Assembly: GCA_003134675.1 (NCBI GenBank)
Contig: PLBZ01000092.1
Location: 718 to 9,783 of the forward strand
DNA from: Solirubrobacterales bacterium
GTDB taxonomy: Bacteria > Actinomycetota > Thermoleophilia > Solirubrobacterales > Solirubrobacteraceae
Reading direction: 5' to 3'
Length of the DNA: 9,066 nucleotides
The notes beneath the pieces are model-generated. The model ran no database searches and had not been told where the DNA came from. It worked only from the letters and a program-made list of their open reading frames with translations. The position numbers and the translations under genes were made by a program. This document shows positions 1 to 5,801 of the stretch, piece by piece. Positions within the stretch are counted from its first letter, which is position 1. Every line of letters begins with the position of its first letter.

Positions 1-144
1 GCTGGCGTAGAACATCCACATCGAGCCCACCGTCTTGGCGATGAAGTTCGCGACCTTGTCGTTGAAGCCGGTGCGTTCGTTGGCCAACTTGGGCGGCCTT
101 GGATGCTTGAGCGGCTGCGCCATTCTGGTCTTCTTCGCCGCCAC
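1..144 (-). CDS. Probable membrane protein, N-terminal fragment (runs off left edge)
   Basis: The minus strand reads from near position 144 off the left edge. Reading from ATG at 123 gives 41 residues, beginning MAQPLKHPRPPKLANERTG and continuing NDKVANFIAKTVGSMWMFYA. A basic, proline-rich N-terminus followed by an amphipathic helix and then a hydrophobic 'VGSMW' stretch resembles small actinobacterial membrane proteins of the DUF1003 or low-affinity iron permease type. The membrane part itself lies outside the window, so the family is only a guess. Two starts are possible: GTG at 144 (MAAKKTRMAQ...) and ATG at 123. The GAAGAAG purine run lies just upstream of the ATG. An in-frame TAG lies further upstream. 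The gene is divergent from the small plus-strand gene at 271. Confidence 0.5.
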   Translation of the reverse strand, partial: MAAKKTRMAQPLKHPRPPKLANERTGFNDKVANFIAKTVGSMWMFYAS

Positions 145-270
145 ACTGTCGGGGTCCTGCCGGCTCTGGCGCAGTCGTGCGATGAACTGCTGCGGTTGCG
201 CCTGCCACTACGCAACTTGCAGGCACGTCTGCTTCTACGACGAGTGCCAGGCGCGGGCTACGATGGCGTC

Positions 271-621
271 GTGCTCCGGCTAGTACTCAAACGTTCGTGG
301 GTCAAGCGCTTCGCGCATGGCTTTCCGGTGGTCGGGCTATTTTTGGCCGCCGAGGTCGGCCTGATGGCTAGGGGGCACTTTGCCAAGCTCAACGGTGCTC
401 AACGTCGCCGGCTCCTCGCCCTCGTGCGCCAGACGCGAGGTCGGCCGAGCTCACTGAGCGAAGCTGAGCGCCAAGAGCTGAGCGCCCTCCTCGCGACCCT
501 CGAGCCACGCCTGTTCATCGGCTCAGCGGTCACGCGGCTTAGCCCTGTGCCAATGCCGAAGCGACTGCTTTACGGGGCCCGTGGCAGCGCTGCGAGGACG
601 GCAGCAGCTCGACGTCGTTGA
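271..621 (+). CDS. Small conserved hypothetical protein
   Basis: About 116 residues from a GTG start at 271. The frame stays open back to an ATG at 103, but that extension overlaps the start of the divergent gene at 144 and reads as Leu/Arg-rich noise. GTG at 244 is another option. The recognisable core is a short hydrophobic N-terminal helix (FPVVGLFLAAEVGLMARGHF), then KLNGAQRRRLLALVRQTRG, SLSEAERQELSALLATLEPR and the tail LSPVPMPKRLLYG. I recall this layout (helix, 'LTxxERRRL', 'LSxxERxEL', 'LSPVPLPKRL') from small uncharacterised proteins common in Solirubrobacterales and related actinobacteria, but no function is known to me. The last 14 residues, rich in Ala and Arg, may extend past the usual family end. 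It converges with the GNAT pseudogene, whose stop lies about 70 nt downstream. Confidence 0.55.
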   Translation: MLRLVLKRSWVKRFAHGFPVVGLFLAAEVGLMARGHFAKLNGAQRRRLLALVRQTRGRPSSLSEAERQELSALLATLEPRLFIGSAVTRLSPVPMPKRLLYGARGSAARTAAARRR

Positions 622-692
622 CGATGCCCCACGCCACTGTTGGGACGAACGTGGTGGTCCCGCTGCTCCGCGCGAGAAGGACCACAGCTCAG

Positions 693-1093
693 CTAATCGC
701 AGCCTCTCTCGAGTTTTCGCCACATCCGTACCGCCGGCCCGAACCGCGGTTGCACATGTTCGCCGGCAACGAACCCCACACCTCGTAGAAGGGGAAGTTG
801 CGCGGGTGAGCGACGACGGTCACCTGCTGGCCGCCTGTGGCCGTGGCGTGCACCGCGGCGTCCTCGACCAGTACCCGGCCGACGCCCCGGCGCAACATCT
901 CCGGATCGACGAAGAGGTCGTCGAGCTCACAGACGCCGCGTCCGCCCTCAGCCACGACCGAGAACCCGAGCAGCTCCCCGCCCTTGCCGACCGCGACGCG
1001 GACCCCTCTCTGGCGATCGCGTCTGGCGCGACCCCCCAGAGCGTCGGGATGAGCCTCGAGGACGACGCGATCCCCCGCTCGCGGATCGCTCAG
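693..1093 (-). pseudogene. GNAT-family N-acetyltransferase, 5'-truncated and frameshifted
   Basis: GNATs transfer an acetyl group from acetyl-CoA to an amine. The open minus-strand frame reads GDRVVLEAHPDALGG, then VRVAVGKGGELLGFSVVAEG, then CELDDLFVDPEMLRRGVGRV (the acetyl-CoA loop, R/Q-x-x-G-x-G/A form: RRGVGRV) and VTVVAHPRNFPFYE. After FYEV the frame goes off into WGSLPANM. Shifting by one base at the GGGG run (plus strand about 771-780) restores a perfect family ending: FVAGEHVQPRFGPAVRMWRK and a TAG stop at 693-695. At the other end there is no ATG, GTG or TTG in frame. The frame simply runs into the 3' end of the cupin gene, sharing CTGA with its stop, and about 15-25 residues of the usual GNAT N-terminus (first strand and helix) are missing. 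It reads as a decayed gene once coupled to the cupin. A sequencing error could explain the frameshift but not the missing start. Confidence 0.75.
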
Positions 1094-1605
1094 CGCGTGA
1101 GCGGCTCCGCGGGAAAGCGCACACCGAAGCGCTCGATCAGACCGGGAACGCTCGAGGGGTCCATTTCAAGCGCGTAGCGCTCGCACAGCTCGCCGAGGAT
1201 CGCGGGGTCCGCCTGCGCGACGCCGCCGAGGTCGACCAGCTCGTCGAAGAAGCTCTCGAAGCCGGCCGGCGCGATGATCTCGAGGATCCGGCACGGGTCA
1301 TCCCCGGCGTTCCAGAATGTGTGCCACTCGCCGCGGGGCTTGAGCACGAGGTCGCCCGGGCCTGCCTCGAGCGCGTCGTCGCCGAGGAGTGCTCCCATGC
1401 GGCCTTCGATGACATAGCTGTACTCGTCCTCGCGGTTGTGGCGGTGAAGCGGCGCCGCGAGTGCGCGCGCCGACATGGGGTGTTCGACGAGGGAGAAGCC
1501 GCCGTCGCTCGTGTCGCCATCGAGCATGAAGCGCACCCCGATGCTGCCGAGGAACCCGGCCTTGCCGTCGATCGGTCTGACTACCCGTGTTGGTGTGGTC
1601 TGCAT
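1090..1605 (-). CDS. Single-domain cupin protein
   Basis: 171 residues from ATG at 1605. That start is preceded by GGGGGAG at good spacing, so it is preferred to an open extension back to 1698 that would run through the promoter. Both cupin motifs are complete. Motif 1 has H54-x-H56-x4-E61-x6-G68 (PLHRHNREDEYSYVIEG) and motif 2 has G84-x5-P90-x-G92-x2-H95-x3-N99 (GDLVLKPRGEWHTFWN). The 3-His/1-Glu set H54, H56, E61, H95 predicts a bound divalent metal, so it may be a small dioxygenase, isomerase or ligand-binding protein. The C-terminal 50 residues form a helical tail (FFDELVDLGG...YALEMDPSSVPGLIERFG), typical of actinobacterial cupins with no assigned substrate. It is divergent from a TetR gene whose product is the likely regulator. 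The substrate cannot be deduced. Confidence 0.88.
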   Translation of the reverse strand: MQTTPTRVVRPIDGKAGFLGSIGVRFMLDGDTSDGGFSLVEHPMSARALAAPLHRHNREDEYSYVIEGRMGALLGDDALEAGPGDLVLKPRGEWHTFWNAGDDPCRILEIIAPAGFESFFDELVDLGGVAQADPAILGELCERYALEMDPSSVPGLIERFGVRFPAEPLTR

Positions 1606-1621
1606 TGCTCCCCCATTTTCA

Positions 1622-1650
1622 TTGGACAGTTGTGTTGCGCGAACTATACA
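1622..1650 (+). promoter_or_regulatory. Sigma-70-type promoter for the TetR gene
   Basis: TTGGAC at 1622-1627, a 17-nt spacer, then TATACA at 1645-1650. Predicted transcription start is near 1657, about 30 nt before the TetR ATG at 1687. Both boxes are close to consensus in otherwise GC-rich DNA. Not tested. Confidence 0.55.
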
Positions 1651-1675
1651 GGCGCCGAGGCACGTGGCACAATTG
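1627..1675. repeat. Inverted repeat spanning both promoters (candidate TetR operator)
   Basis: CAGTTGTG at 1627-1634 and CACAATTG at 1668-1675 are inverted with 7 of 8 positions matching, centre-to-centre 41 bp (about four helical turns). A CACGTG palindrome (1661-1666) and an imperfect dyad GTTGCGCGAAC lie between the arms. TetR regulators often bind palindromes between themselves and a divergent target. Which of these elements is the real site is inference. Confidence 0.35.
1643..1672 (-). promoter_or_regulatory. Divergent promoter for the cupin gene
   Basis: On the minus strand TTGTGC (1672-1667), an 18-nt spacer, then TATAGT (1648-1643). The -10 box overlaps the -10 box of the TetR promoter on the other strand, so RNA polymerase should not be able to fill both at once. 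Predicted start is near 1636, about 30 nt before the cupin ATG. Confidence 0.5.
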
Positions 1676-1686
1676 AGCGGACAGCC

Positions 1687-2307
1687 ATGACCGAGCAATC
1701 TCGCCCATATCGCATGAAGCGCCGTGAGGAGTCCCAGCTACAGACCCGCCGGAGGATCACAGAGAGCGCGGTGGAGCTGCACGGCACCCTCGGGCCCTCG
1801 CGGACATCGATGAGCGCCGTCGCGGCGCACGCCGGTGTTCGTCGCTCGACGCTCTACCGCCACTTCCCAGACGAGGCGGCGCTCTTTGACGCGTGCACCG
1901 CTCACTGGGCGGCCACGAACCCGCCACCCGATCTCGTCGCATGGTCGGCGATCGCCGACGCCGACGAACGCTTGATTGCGGCGCTCGGCGAGCTCTATGC
2001 CTTCTACCGGCGAACCGAGGCCATGCTCGAGAACCTGTTTCGCGACGAGTTGACCGTGCCGATCGTCGGTGAGCGCTTCGCTGCCTTCCGTGCCTACTTC
2101 GCGACTGCGCGCGACACGCTCATGGCAGGCCGAAAGCTGCGGGGTGCCGCCCGCCGACGCACGCAGGCCGCCCTCGGCCATGCGATCGCCTTTTCCACCT
2201 GGAAGTCCTTCGTTCGCGAGGAGGGGCTCAGCGAGGCCGACGCCGCGGTGCTCGTTTGCGCGCTCGTTGCAGCCGCCGCCGGCGTGCCGCCGGGGCAAGA
2301 ACCGTAG
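1687..2307 (+). CDS. TetR/AcrR-family transcriptional regulator
   Basis: 206 residues from ATG at 1687. The same frame is open far upstream through the cupin gene, but that is an antisense artefact. The N-terminal DNA-binding domain is clear: RRRITESAVELHG, then SMSAVAAHAGVRRSTLYRHF at about residues 41-60, which is the TetR helix-turn-helix with the usual S-T-x-Y-R-H-F ending, then DEAALFDACTAHWA. The remaining 130 residues are the variable helical ligand-binding and dimerisation domain, ending in VCALVAAAAGVPPGQEP. The length is normal for the family. An alternative in-frame ATG at 1714 has no better ribosome site. Divergent placement and shared promoter DNA suggest it represses the cupin gene and itself. 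The ligand is unknown. Confidence 0.9.
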   Translation: MTEQSRPYRMKRREESQLQTRRRITESAVELHGTLGPSRTSMSAVAAHAGVRRSTLYRHFPDEAALFDACTAHWAATNPPPDLVAWSAIADADERLIAALGELYAFYRRTEAMLENLFRDELTVPIVGERFAAFRAYFATARDTLMAGRKLRGAARRRTQAALGHAIAFSTWKSFVREEGLSEADAAVLVCALVAAAAGVPPGQEP

Positions 2308-2445
2308 GTGAAGTCTCAGAGGGCGCCCGATCGGCCGAGACGGTCGCTCGTGCTGCCGGCAGCCCCGGGAAAAGCACGCGTGCCGACCGCCATCTCCGAC
2401 CGGCTCGATTGACAAGCGAGGATCTCGGTCGCTGGCCTTGTGCCG

Positions 2446-2721
2446 TTAGTAGATGACCTGCTCGGCCTCCTCCAGGACCTTGGGGTCGGTCTTGTTCTCG
2501 AACCGATCAAGAACGCCCGACGCGAGCAGCTTCTCACGGCCGGCATTCGCCTCGCCGACTGAGGCGAACTCAACCATCACGAAGACCTCGTTCGGCTCGT
2601 CGGCGTTCCGCAGGATTCGGTGGCCCTTCGCCTCGGCGCGCGTGCCGGGCGTGTCCTGGTCGAACATCGGCTTCCACCGCTCGTAGTCGCCGACGTTGAT
2701 GCGGGTGAGAATGAATGCCAT
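2446..2721 (-). CDS. Small ABM-like dimeric alpha/beta-barrel protein
   Basis: 91 residues from ATG at 2721, with AGGGAGG a few bases upstream. The frame is open much further upstream (to about 3513), but that extension is antisense to the HNH-repeat gene and is rejected. The product begins MAFILTRINVGDYERWKPMF, has a central NEVFVMVEFASVGEANAGRE strand-helix and ends VLEEAEQVIY. The pattern (strand, 'D-Y-x-x-W-K-x-x-F' helix, RILRNADEPNEVFVMVEF strand pair, helix, final strand) fits the ferredoxin-like fold of antibiotic-biosynthesis-monooxygenase-like and related small stress proteins, which dimerise into a beta-barrel. No cofactor or catalytic residue can be assigned, and many members are not monooxygenases. 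It converges with the TetR gene across a 138-nt gap holding a GCTGCCGGCAGC palindrome but no clear terminator. Confidence 0.75.
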   Translation of the reverse strand: MAFILTRINVGDYERWKPMFDQDTPGTRAEAKGHRILRNADEPNEVFVMVEFASVGEANAGREKLLASGVLDRFENKTDPKVLEEAEQVIY

Positions 2722-3112
2722 GCGCCGCCTCCCTCTGATGTGGTTCACGGCGACACTACTCGTCGTCGGACACGTCGCAGACCCACGCCCAGCCTCACAC
2801 CACGCTTCCGCGTCTCGTTTGGGTCGGCTCGCTGGCGATGACCCTCCACAGGCTGGGTTGACGGAGCTCACGGACCCGAACTCATCCAGCAGTAGCACGC
2901 CGGGACCGATGTGTGCGCTCCGGTGCAGTGAGATCAGGCCGACGATGACGCTGGCTCGGAAGCGACGCGTACCACCCCTCGCGTCATCGCCGAGATCGAG
3001 AGCCGTGTCGGCGAGCTGACGACCGCATTCCCGCAACAGCGAGCGCGTCGGTCGTCGACTCCGAGACTGCTGAGTTGGACGCAACCCAGGCGTCTCGTTC
3101 GCCGACGACCTC
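2722..3112. other. Non-coding or decayed stretch, no recognisable gene
   Basis: About 390 nt between the ABM-like gene and the HNH-repeat operon. Frames on both strands are open in part. A plus-strand segment near 2950-3030 reads RVIAEIESRVGELTTAF with coding-like third positions, but a stop lies just upstream, no start is visible and I match it to no family. The part nearest 2721 should hold the promoter of the ABM-like gene. TAGTGT near 2753-2758 is a weak -10 candidate on the minus strand with no good -35. Confidence 0.4.
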
Positions 3113-3141
3113 GTGCCTGCGTTCGGACGCGAAGCAGGCAC
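3113..3141 (-). terminator. Strong hairpin ending the HNH-repeat operon
   Basis: GTGCCTGC (3113-3120) pairs with GCAGGCAC (3134-3141), and inside it TTCG (3122-3125) pairs with CGAA (3130-3133), leaving a four-base loop and one bulged base. It starts at the last base of the stop codon of the second HNH-repeat gene. There is no T-tract on the minus strand, as is common for terminator-like hairpins in high-GC actinobacteria. Confidence 0.6.
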
Positions 3142-3701
3142 TACTCGGTCGACGGTGCTCTTGTTGCCCAGCGCTCTGCGGCGTTTCGGACGTGCGCCCA
3201 GCTGCCGAACATGCGCCGCATGGCCTTGATGTCGGGTAGGCGTGGTTCGCCAGGTCCGTAGAGTCGTCCGGTGTAACGCAGGATGCGCCGCCATTGCAGA
3301 TAGTCGCTCTGGGTAGGCCAGGCGCCGATCTCTTCTTGGCAGCGGACGATCGCGAGGATCGCGTCGCGGCGGGTATGGCGTCGTCCAGCCGCAGGGCGTG
3401 CCTGGTAGCTCGGGGTTGGGGTGTGGCCGCGGGGGCGGTCCAACTCCATCGCTGCGCTCACAGCGTGCAGCCAGGAGCCATAGGCGCGGCTGAGCTGGCT
3501 GCGTGAGGGCCACTCCTCGCCGCAGGCCACCAGCCGGCCGCGTTCGGCCTCGTACTCTTCGCCGAGCGGGATGCGCGCGGGCGAGCGGCTGACTATCTGT
3601 AGCAGCAGTCCGAGGCGCTGCTCGCGAAGCTCAGCCGGTGAGGGCGCGGCCAGCGAGTAGGCGATCAGCGCGCGCAGCTCTCGCAGCGTGCGCTCGTTCA
3701 C
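3141..3701 (-). CDS. HNH-repeat protein, two modules (second gene of operon)
   Basis: 186 residues from GTG at 3701. Two modules resembling the homing-endonuclease-associated repeat (Pfam HNH_repeat) are visible. The first is about residues 33-82, ending in SRAYGSWLHAVSAAM with the YGSW signature at 74-77. The second is about 113-175: ILAIVRCQEEIGAWPTQSDY, LQW at 135-137, then MFGSWAHVRNAAE with FGSW at 165-168. The module logic is a helix, 'G-x-x-P-T/S-x-x-x-Y-x-x-W', 'P-x-x-x-x-x-x-x-F-G-S-W', then an 'A-x-x-x-A-x' helix, as in small helix-turn-helix-like DNA-binding units. No HNH, GIY-YIG or other catalytic motif is present. The gene follows its partner by 40 nt. No clear Shine-Dalgarno precedes the GTG, so translation is probably coupled to the gene upstream (see the short frame at 3698-3745). 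A hairpin lies directly after the stop. The role is unknown; DNA binding is inference. Confidence 0.75.
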   Translation of the reverse strand: MNERTLRELRALIAYSLAAPSPAELREQRLGLLLQIVSRSPARIPLGEEYEAERGRLVACGEEWPSRSQLSRAYGSWLHAVSAAMELDRPRGHTPTPSYQARPAAGRRHTRRDAILAIVRCQEEIGAWPTQSDYLQWRRILRYTGRLYGPGEPRLPDIKAMRRMFGSWAHVRNAAERWATRAPSTE

Positions 3702-3745
3702 ACCGGCAAGATGTCCCGGACCACGCGCACGGTCTCGCCGCTCAT
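3698..3745 (-). other. Short coupling frame or out-of-frame N-terminus of the second HNH-repeat gene
   Basis: The stop of the first HNH-repeat gene overlaps an ATG (ATGA, ATG at 3745). From that ATG a 15-residue peptide, MSGETVRVVRDILPV, ends in TGA inside GTGTGA, where the next gene's GTG also begins. Removing one GT from GGTGTGAAC would fuse the peptide in frame to NERTLRELRALIAYS. It is either a leader that carries ribosomes to the GTG or the true N-terminus separated by a 2-nt slip. Confidence 0.45.
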
Positions 3746-4893
3746 GACGCTGCGCTCCTGGCGCGCAGGATCTCCAAGATGTGCTCGAACGGCCGCGGGG
3801 AGACGAGTGCCGCGTCTGCGCTGCTCACGGCCGTGGTCCAGCGACCAAAGCGCAACTGGAGCACCCTCAGGCTCGGCGGGCGGCCCGCCGATGGGTTGTC
3901 GATCTGCTTCTGGCGCCAGCGCCGGTAGGTAAGACCTGTCATCCCCGGGCCGAGCTCTGATGCGGCGGCGCACAGCCACCTGGCTATATGCTCGTCAGGC
4001 ACGCGTTGACCTTGGCCGCGGTAGTACTCCGCGGCCTTCTCCGCGGAGATGATCCCGGCCGCCGCGAGTGCCGTGGGCCAGGAGCCGCACCGGTCACGGA
4101 TGATCTTCCACTCGGGAACTGGCCGCCAGATCCCACGACGGCGGGCGTCCTCGAGCTGGTCCGTGCGCCAACGCATGTAGACCCCTGTGGTCAGCATCCG
4201 TCCACGGGCGGCGCGGGCGGCCGCCTGCAGTACGGTTAGGCACGCCTCGCGGGAGTACTCGGCGTGGCTTGCCCGCGGGCCGCGGTGGCGGCCAGACTCT
4301 CCCAGCCCGGCGGCGAGCCGCGCCTGGGCGAAGGACCCGAAACGAGCGATGAAGGTACTGGGACTGATCAGGAGGCCTCGCCGTCCGGGATCCGCCGCGC
4401 GCTGCTCCAGCGCCCACTCCCGGTACGCGCCGAAGGTGAAGTCGACCCCCAGATCCCGGGCACAGCGCCGTAGCCCCCCGAGCACCTCCTTGTCTGAAGG
4501 TGTTGGTCCTTGGCGATGCCAGCGAAACGTTGAGTGCTCGACCGCCGGTGTGACGCCCGCAGCGTCCATCGCTCGCGCCCATGATCCGCCCAGGCTGTTG
4601 GCCACGTACGTCGAGGACGGCAGGCTCGTGCGCTCTGGATGCTTCTCGCGCCAACGCTCATAGCGGCGCTTGGACACCGTCTGCTGCGTTTCTTGCTCGC
4701 AGCGGCGCAACACCTCCAGCGCCAGCCGCGCGCGCTCACCGCCGACGCCGTGCAGCCGCCCGTCGATGGCGCTCAGCAACACTCGCCGCTCGGCTGCCGG
4801 GAGCTCACGAACGACACCGAACAGCGCCATCGCCAGCGTGTCCACCGTCCTGCGCGACTCCGGCGCCTGCGTGATCCGCATCGACACACTCAT
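3742..4893 (-). CDS. HNH-repeat protein, four tandem modules (first gene of operon)
   Basis: 383 residues from ATG at 4893 (M5, at 4881, is an alternative). After a helical N-terminus (about 1-55) come four modules of about 80 residues. Each has a Y-x-x-W motif (Y78/W81, Y157/W160, Y239/W242, Y323/W326) and a G-S-W-like motif before an Ala-rich helix: GGSWARAMDAAG at 102-113, FGSFAQARLAAG at 185-196, CGSWPTALAAAG at 269-280 and FGRWTTAVSSAD at 349-360. This matches my knowledge of the homing-endonuclease-associated repeat (HNH_repeat), which usually accompanies HNH nucleases. Here the protein is nothing but repeats, with no catalytic His/Asn cluster, no signal peptide and no membrane segment. 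The last module is the most diverged (R for S, Ser-Ala-Asp for Ala-Ala-Gly). Modular DNA recognition is a plausible inference, not shown. It heads a two-gene operon. Confidence 0.8.
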   Translation of the reverse strand: MSVSMRITQAPESRRTVDTLAMALFGVVRELPAAERRVLLSAIDGRLHGVGGERARLALEVLRRCEQETQQTVSKRRYERWREKHPERTSLPSSTYVANSLGGSWARAMDAAGVTPAVEHSTFRWHRQGPTPSDKEVLGGLRRCARDLGVDFTFGAYREWALEQRAADPGRRGLLISPSTFIARFGSFAQARLAAGLGESGRHRGPRASHAEYSREACLTVLQAAARAARGRMLTTGVYMRWRTDQLEDARRRGIWRPVPEWKIIRDRCGSWPTALAAAGIISAEKAAEYYRGQGQRVPDEHIARWLCAAASELGPGMTGLTYRRWRQKQIDNPSAGRPPSLRVLQLRFGRWTTAVSSADAALVSPRPFEHILEILRARSAAS

Positions 4894-4901
4894 CGAGGAC
4901 G

Positions 4902-4907
4902 AGCATA
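4902..4907 (-). promoter_or_regulatory. Candidate -10 box of the HNH-repeat operon (leaderless start)
   Basis: TATGCT on the minus strand ends 8 nt before the ATG at 4893, and no Shine-Dalgarno is visible. This is the spacing expected of a leaderless transcript, which is common in actinobacteria. The -35 is poor (CTTGCC at a 15-nt spacer), and AGGCAAGCCT nearby is a small dyad. Confidence 0.3.
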
Positions 4908-5161
4908 CGAACCGCCGAGGCAGGCAAGCCTAACTTTTGGGAGAACCGGCGATCCCCAGCCTGGGAGAGCTACATGACGACAAACAAGCCGATTTGCAGG
5001 GAAAACCTCACCAGCTAACGGAGGCGCTGGGAATCCCGGCCGCACCAGCTGGAAGAACCCCGCTCAACCCCGGGCTCGTTGCTCCTATTTATCCCGTCTC
5101 GCCGCGCGGGAACGAACCCCGGAACTGCCCGGTCGTGGGCGGCGGAATTCCACCAGCCGCT

Positions 5162-5752
5162 CTAGATCTGCAGCTCGGCGACGAGCGGCACGCCCGTGTC
5201 GAACCAGTAGCGGTGCAGGTCGCGGATCTTGCGGGCAGACGGTCGGCCCTTCAGGTGGATCACGCACTCGGGGTAATCGACCAGGTGAACCGGCTCGCAG
5301 AAGATCTCCCGCGCGCGGGCCAGCTCGGCGGGGTCCTCGATCTCGCGCATCGTTGCGGCGCAGGTGCGGCGGCCGAGCTTGAGCTGCACGTGCGAGTCGG
5401 CACGGATGTTCAAGACCCAGGCGGCGACCGCCAGCGGTGTGTTGACCGCCACCGCGGGTGGGCGCAGCTGCACGATGTACACACGGTCGCCCTGCGGGAT
5501 CGCGCGGATCACTTTGCGCCGCGGCTTGCCGGTCTTGCGACCGCTGGTCGTCAACACCGCATGGCCGGAGGGCACCGAGCCGAAGGTGTAGCCAGGCCGC
5601 ATCAGCCCGCTGAGAATCTGACCGTGCTTGGGGGAGGTGATCAGCCGGCGGTGTTTGGGCTCCTCCCGAATCGCCGCCTCGCGAATCGCGGCCGCGCGAG
5701 CCTCGCTACCCCCATCATCGAGGGCTGGGCTGGTACCGGTGCTTTGGCTCAT
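5162..5752 (-). CDS. F420-dependent nitro/quinone reductase-family protein (DDN-like)
   Basis: 196 residues from ATG at 5752, preceded by AAGGAG at 7-nt spacing. An open extension to 5854 would overlap the oxygenase gene and is rejected. The signature is the strand-turn AVLTTSGRKTGKPRRKVI at about residues 65-82, followed by GDRVYIV (88-94), AAWVLNIRADSHVQLKLG (110-127), and the late YPECVIHLKGR region. In the deazaflavin-dependent nitroreductase family the 'L-T-T-x-G-R-K-x-G' loop belongs to the F420-binding split-barrel, so a reduced-F420 hydride transfer to a quinone, nitro or enone substrate is expected. Some members bind other ligands. The N-terminal 35 residues are charged and contain a small tandem duplication (AAIREAAIRE). 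It lies 49 nt downstream of the carotenoid oxygenase on the same strand, so the two probably share an mRNA. After the stop a weak GGGG-TTCG-TTCC stem near 5107-5122 is the only terminator candidate. Confidence 0.82.
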   Translation of the reverse strand: MSQSTGTSPALDDGGSEARAAAIREAAIREEPKHRRLITSPKHGQILSGLMRPGYTFGSVPSGHAVLTTSGRKTGKPRRKVIRAIPQGDRVYIVQLRPPAVAVNTPLAVAAWVLNIRADSHVQLKLGRRTCAATMREIEDPAELARAREIFCEPVHLVDYPECVIHLKGRPSARKIRDLHRYWFDTGVPLVAELQI

Positions 5753-5801
5753 GTCAACACTCCTTGGCGAGAAGTTGATAGTGCGGGATGCAGGGCGCTG
5801 C

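Noticed and set aside
1321..1686. Upstream extension of the TetR frame
   Set aside because: It runs antisense through the cupin gene and the promoter region. The TetR fold begins only after 1687.
2446..3513. Long minus-strand frame of 355 codons covering the ABM-like gene and the region upstream
   Set aside because: Only the last 91 codons look like a protein and have a ribosome site. The rest is out of frame with the HNH-repeat gene on the same strand and reads as Arg/Pro-rich noise.
4094..4739. Alternative minus-strand frames of 186 and 123 codons inside the first HNH-repeat gene
   Set aside because: Out-of-frame shadows. The repeat motifs are all in the 3742-4893 frame.
5107..5122. T-arm-like GGGTTCGTTCCC on the minus strand, possible tRNA
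   Set aside because: No anticodon arm, D arm or acceptor pairing could be built around it.
5145..5173. Cluster of EcoRI, XbaI, BglII and PstI sites resembling a cloning polylinker
   Set aside because: The last three fall in the stop and final codons of the reductase gene, which reads naturally (VAELQI, stop), so the cluster looks like chance.
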